Assembly: GCA_030726915.1 (NCBI GenBank)
Contig: JANRCR010000015.1
Coordinates: 1-42,033, forward strand
DNA from: Candidatus Nanopelagicales bacterium
Lineage (GTDB): Bacteria; Actinomycetota; Actinomycetes; S36-B12
Length of the DNA: 42,033 nt
Direction of reading: 5' to 3'
How positions within the stretch are numbered: position 1 is the stretch's first letter; each line of letters begins with the position of its first letter. Of this stretch, positions 41,434-42,033 are shown piece by piece. The notes below the pieces were generated by a model, which saw only the letters and a program-made list of their open reading frames with translations, had not been told where the DNA came from and did no database searches. Made by a program: the position numbers and the translations under genes.

Positions 41434-41472
41434 AGATGCTATTCTCACCTGACATAGGTGACAATAGCATCT
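41434..41472. promoter_or_regulatory. 39-bp inverted repeat covering the predicted tauE core promoter
   Basis: AGATGCTATTCTCACCT-GACAT-AGGTGACAATAGCATCT (16/17 arm match); minus strand TTGTCA-N17-TAGCAT; plus strand TTCTCA-N17-TAGCAT. Confidence 0.8.
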
Positions 41473-41512
41473 CAGCGGCCCCGTGGTGGGCAGACATGCC
41501 AGCGGATCGCGC

Positions 41513-41962
41513 TCAGTGCCAGGCGGCGGGGTCTTGGGTGAGGCGGCGCACGCGCGCGGGGAGATGCCCGCTGACAACATCGGCCAGGGATACGGCCTCG
41601 AGGATTTGGCGCTCAGCCGCCCGCAGGGCGATGAGCACCTGGGGGAGCCCGGCGGCAGGCCCGGTGAAGTGGAGGTCTTCAGGTCGGGAGCCGGCCACGT
41701 CAGTCAGTGCACCGTCAACGGCGCGGATGACATCCGCGAGGCAGATGTCTGCGGCCGGTCGTCCCAGGGTCCAGCCGCCGTCGGGACCCCGACGTGCCCT
41801 CACGAGACCTGCCTTGCGAAGTTCTGCGAGGATCGCGCCCAGGTACGACGTGGGGATGTCCTGGCGTCGCGAGATTTCATCCGTCGTAACGGGACCATCG
41901 GGCGTAGCAGCGAGTTCGAGGGCTGCGCGGAGGGCGTAGTCGGTCCGTCCGGGCAATCGCAT
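41513..41962 (-). CDS. Rrf2-family transcriptional regulator
   Basis: MRLPGRTDYALRAALELA...TTDEISRRQDIPTSYLGAILAELRKAGLVRARRGPDGGWTLGRPAADICLADVIRAVDG. Confidence 0.93.
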   Translation of the reverse strand: MRLPGRTDYALRAALELAATPDGPVTTDEISRRQDIPTSYLGAILAELRKAGLVRARRGPDGGWTLGRPAADICLADVIRAVDGALTDVAGSRPEDLHFTGPAAGLPQVLIALRAAERQILEAVSLADVVSGHLPARVRRLTQDPAAWH

Positions 41963-41974
41963 GTGGTGAGCATA
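41963..41974 (-). promoter_or_regulatory. Candidate leaderless promoter of rrf2 (TATGCT-N6-ATG)
   Basis: On the minus strand TATGCT-CACCAC-ATG, ATG at 41962; no Shine-Dalgarno. Confidence 0.5.
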
Positions 41975-42033
41975 TGCCCGCCGGTGCGACTAGGAGCGCA
42001 GTCGGAGACCACTCGGCGTGGACACAAAGCCCG

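Overview
The window is a 42 kb high-GC, actinobacterial-type chromosomal segment. Its backbone is the conserved order infB-rbfA-truB // ribF-rpsO-pnp-M16 peptidase-dapB ... thyX-dapA-rnj-ftsK-rimO-pgsA-cinA-clgR. A ~14 kb cell-surface glycan island (about 3548-17490) lies between truB and ribF. It encodes four glycosyltransferase-like proteins, a UDP-HexNAc 2-epimerase, a nucleotide-sugar dehydrogenase, a Wzm/Wzt-type ABC exporter and three sulfotransferase-like proteins. Smaller insertions are a secreted alpha/beta-hydrolase-domain protein, an AzlCD pair, a divergent glpD/AGPS-like pair, and a distal nei-tauE-rrf2 block. Main non-coding signals: (i) a perfect 25-bp palindrome between the divergent island operons; (ii) a 39-bp near-perfect inverted repeat that contains the whole predicted tauE core promoter and reads as a mirrored promoter on the other strand; (iii) a recurring TAnnCT box exactly 6 nt upstream of the start codon in at least six genes, suggesting leaderless transcripts; (iv) hairpins ahead of rpsO and pnp; (v) evidence that the ABC permease starts at a CTG overlapping the previous stop (CTGA). 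No tRNA, rRNA, CRISPR array, integrase or transposase was recognised. All calls are from reading the sequence; no database search was run.
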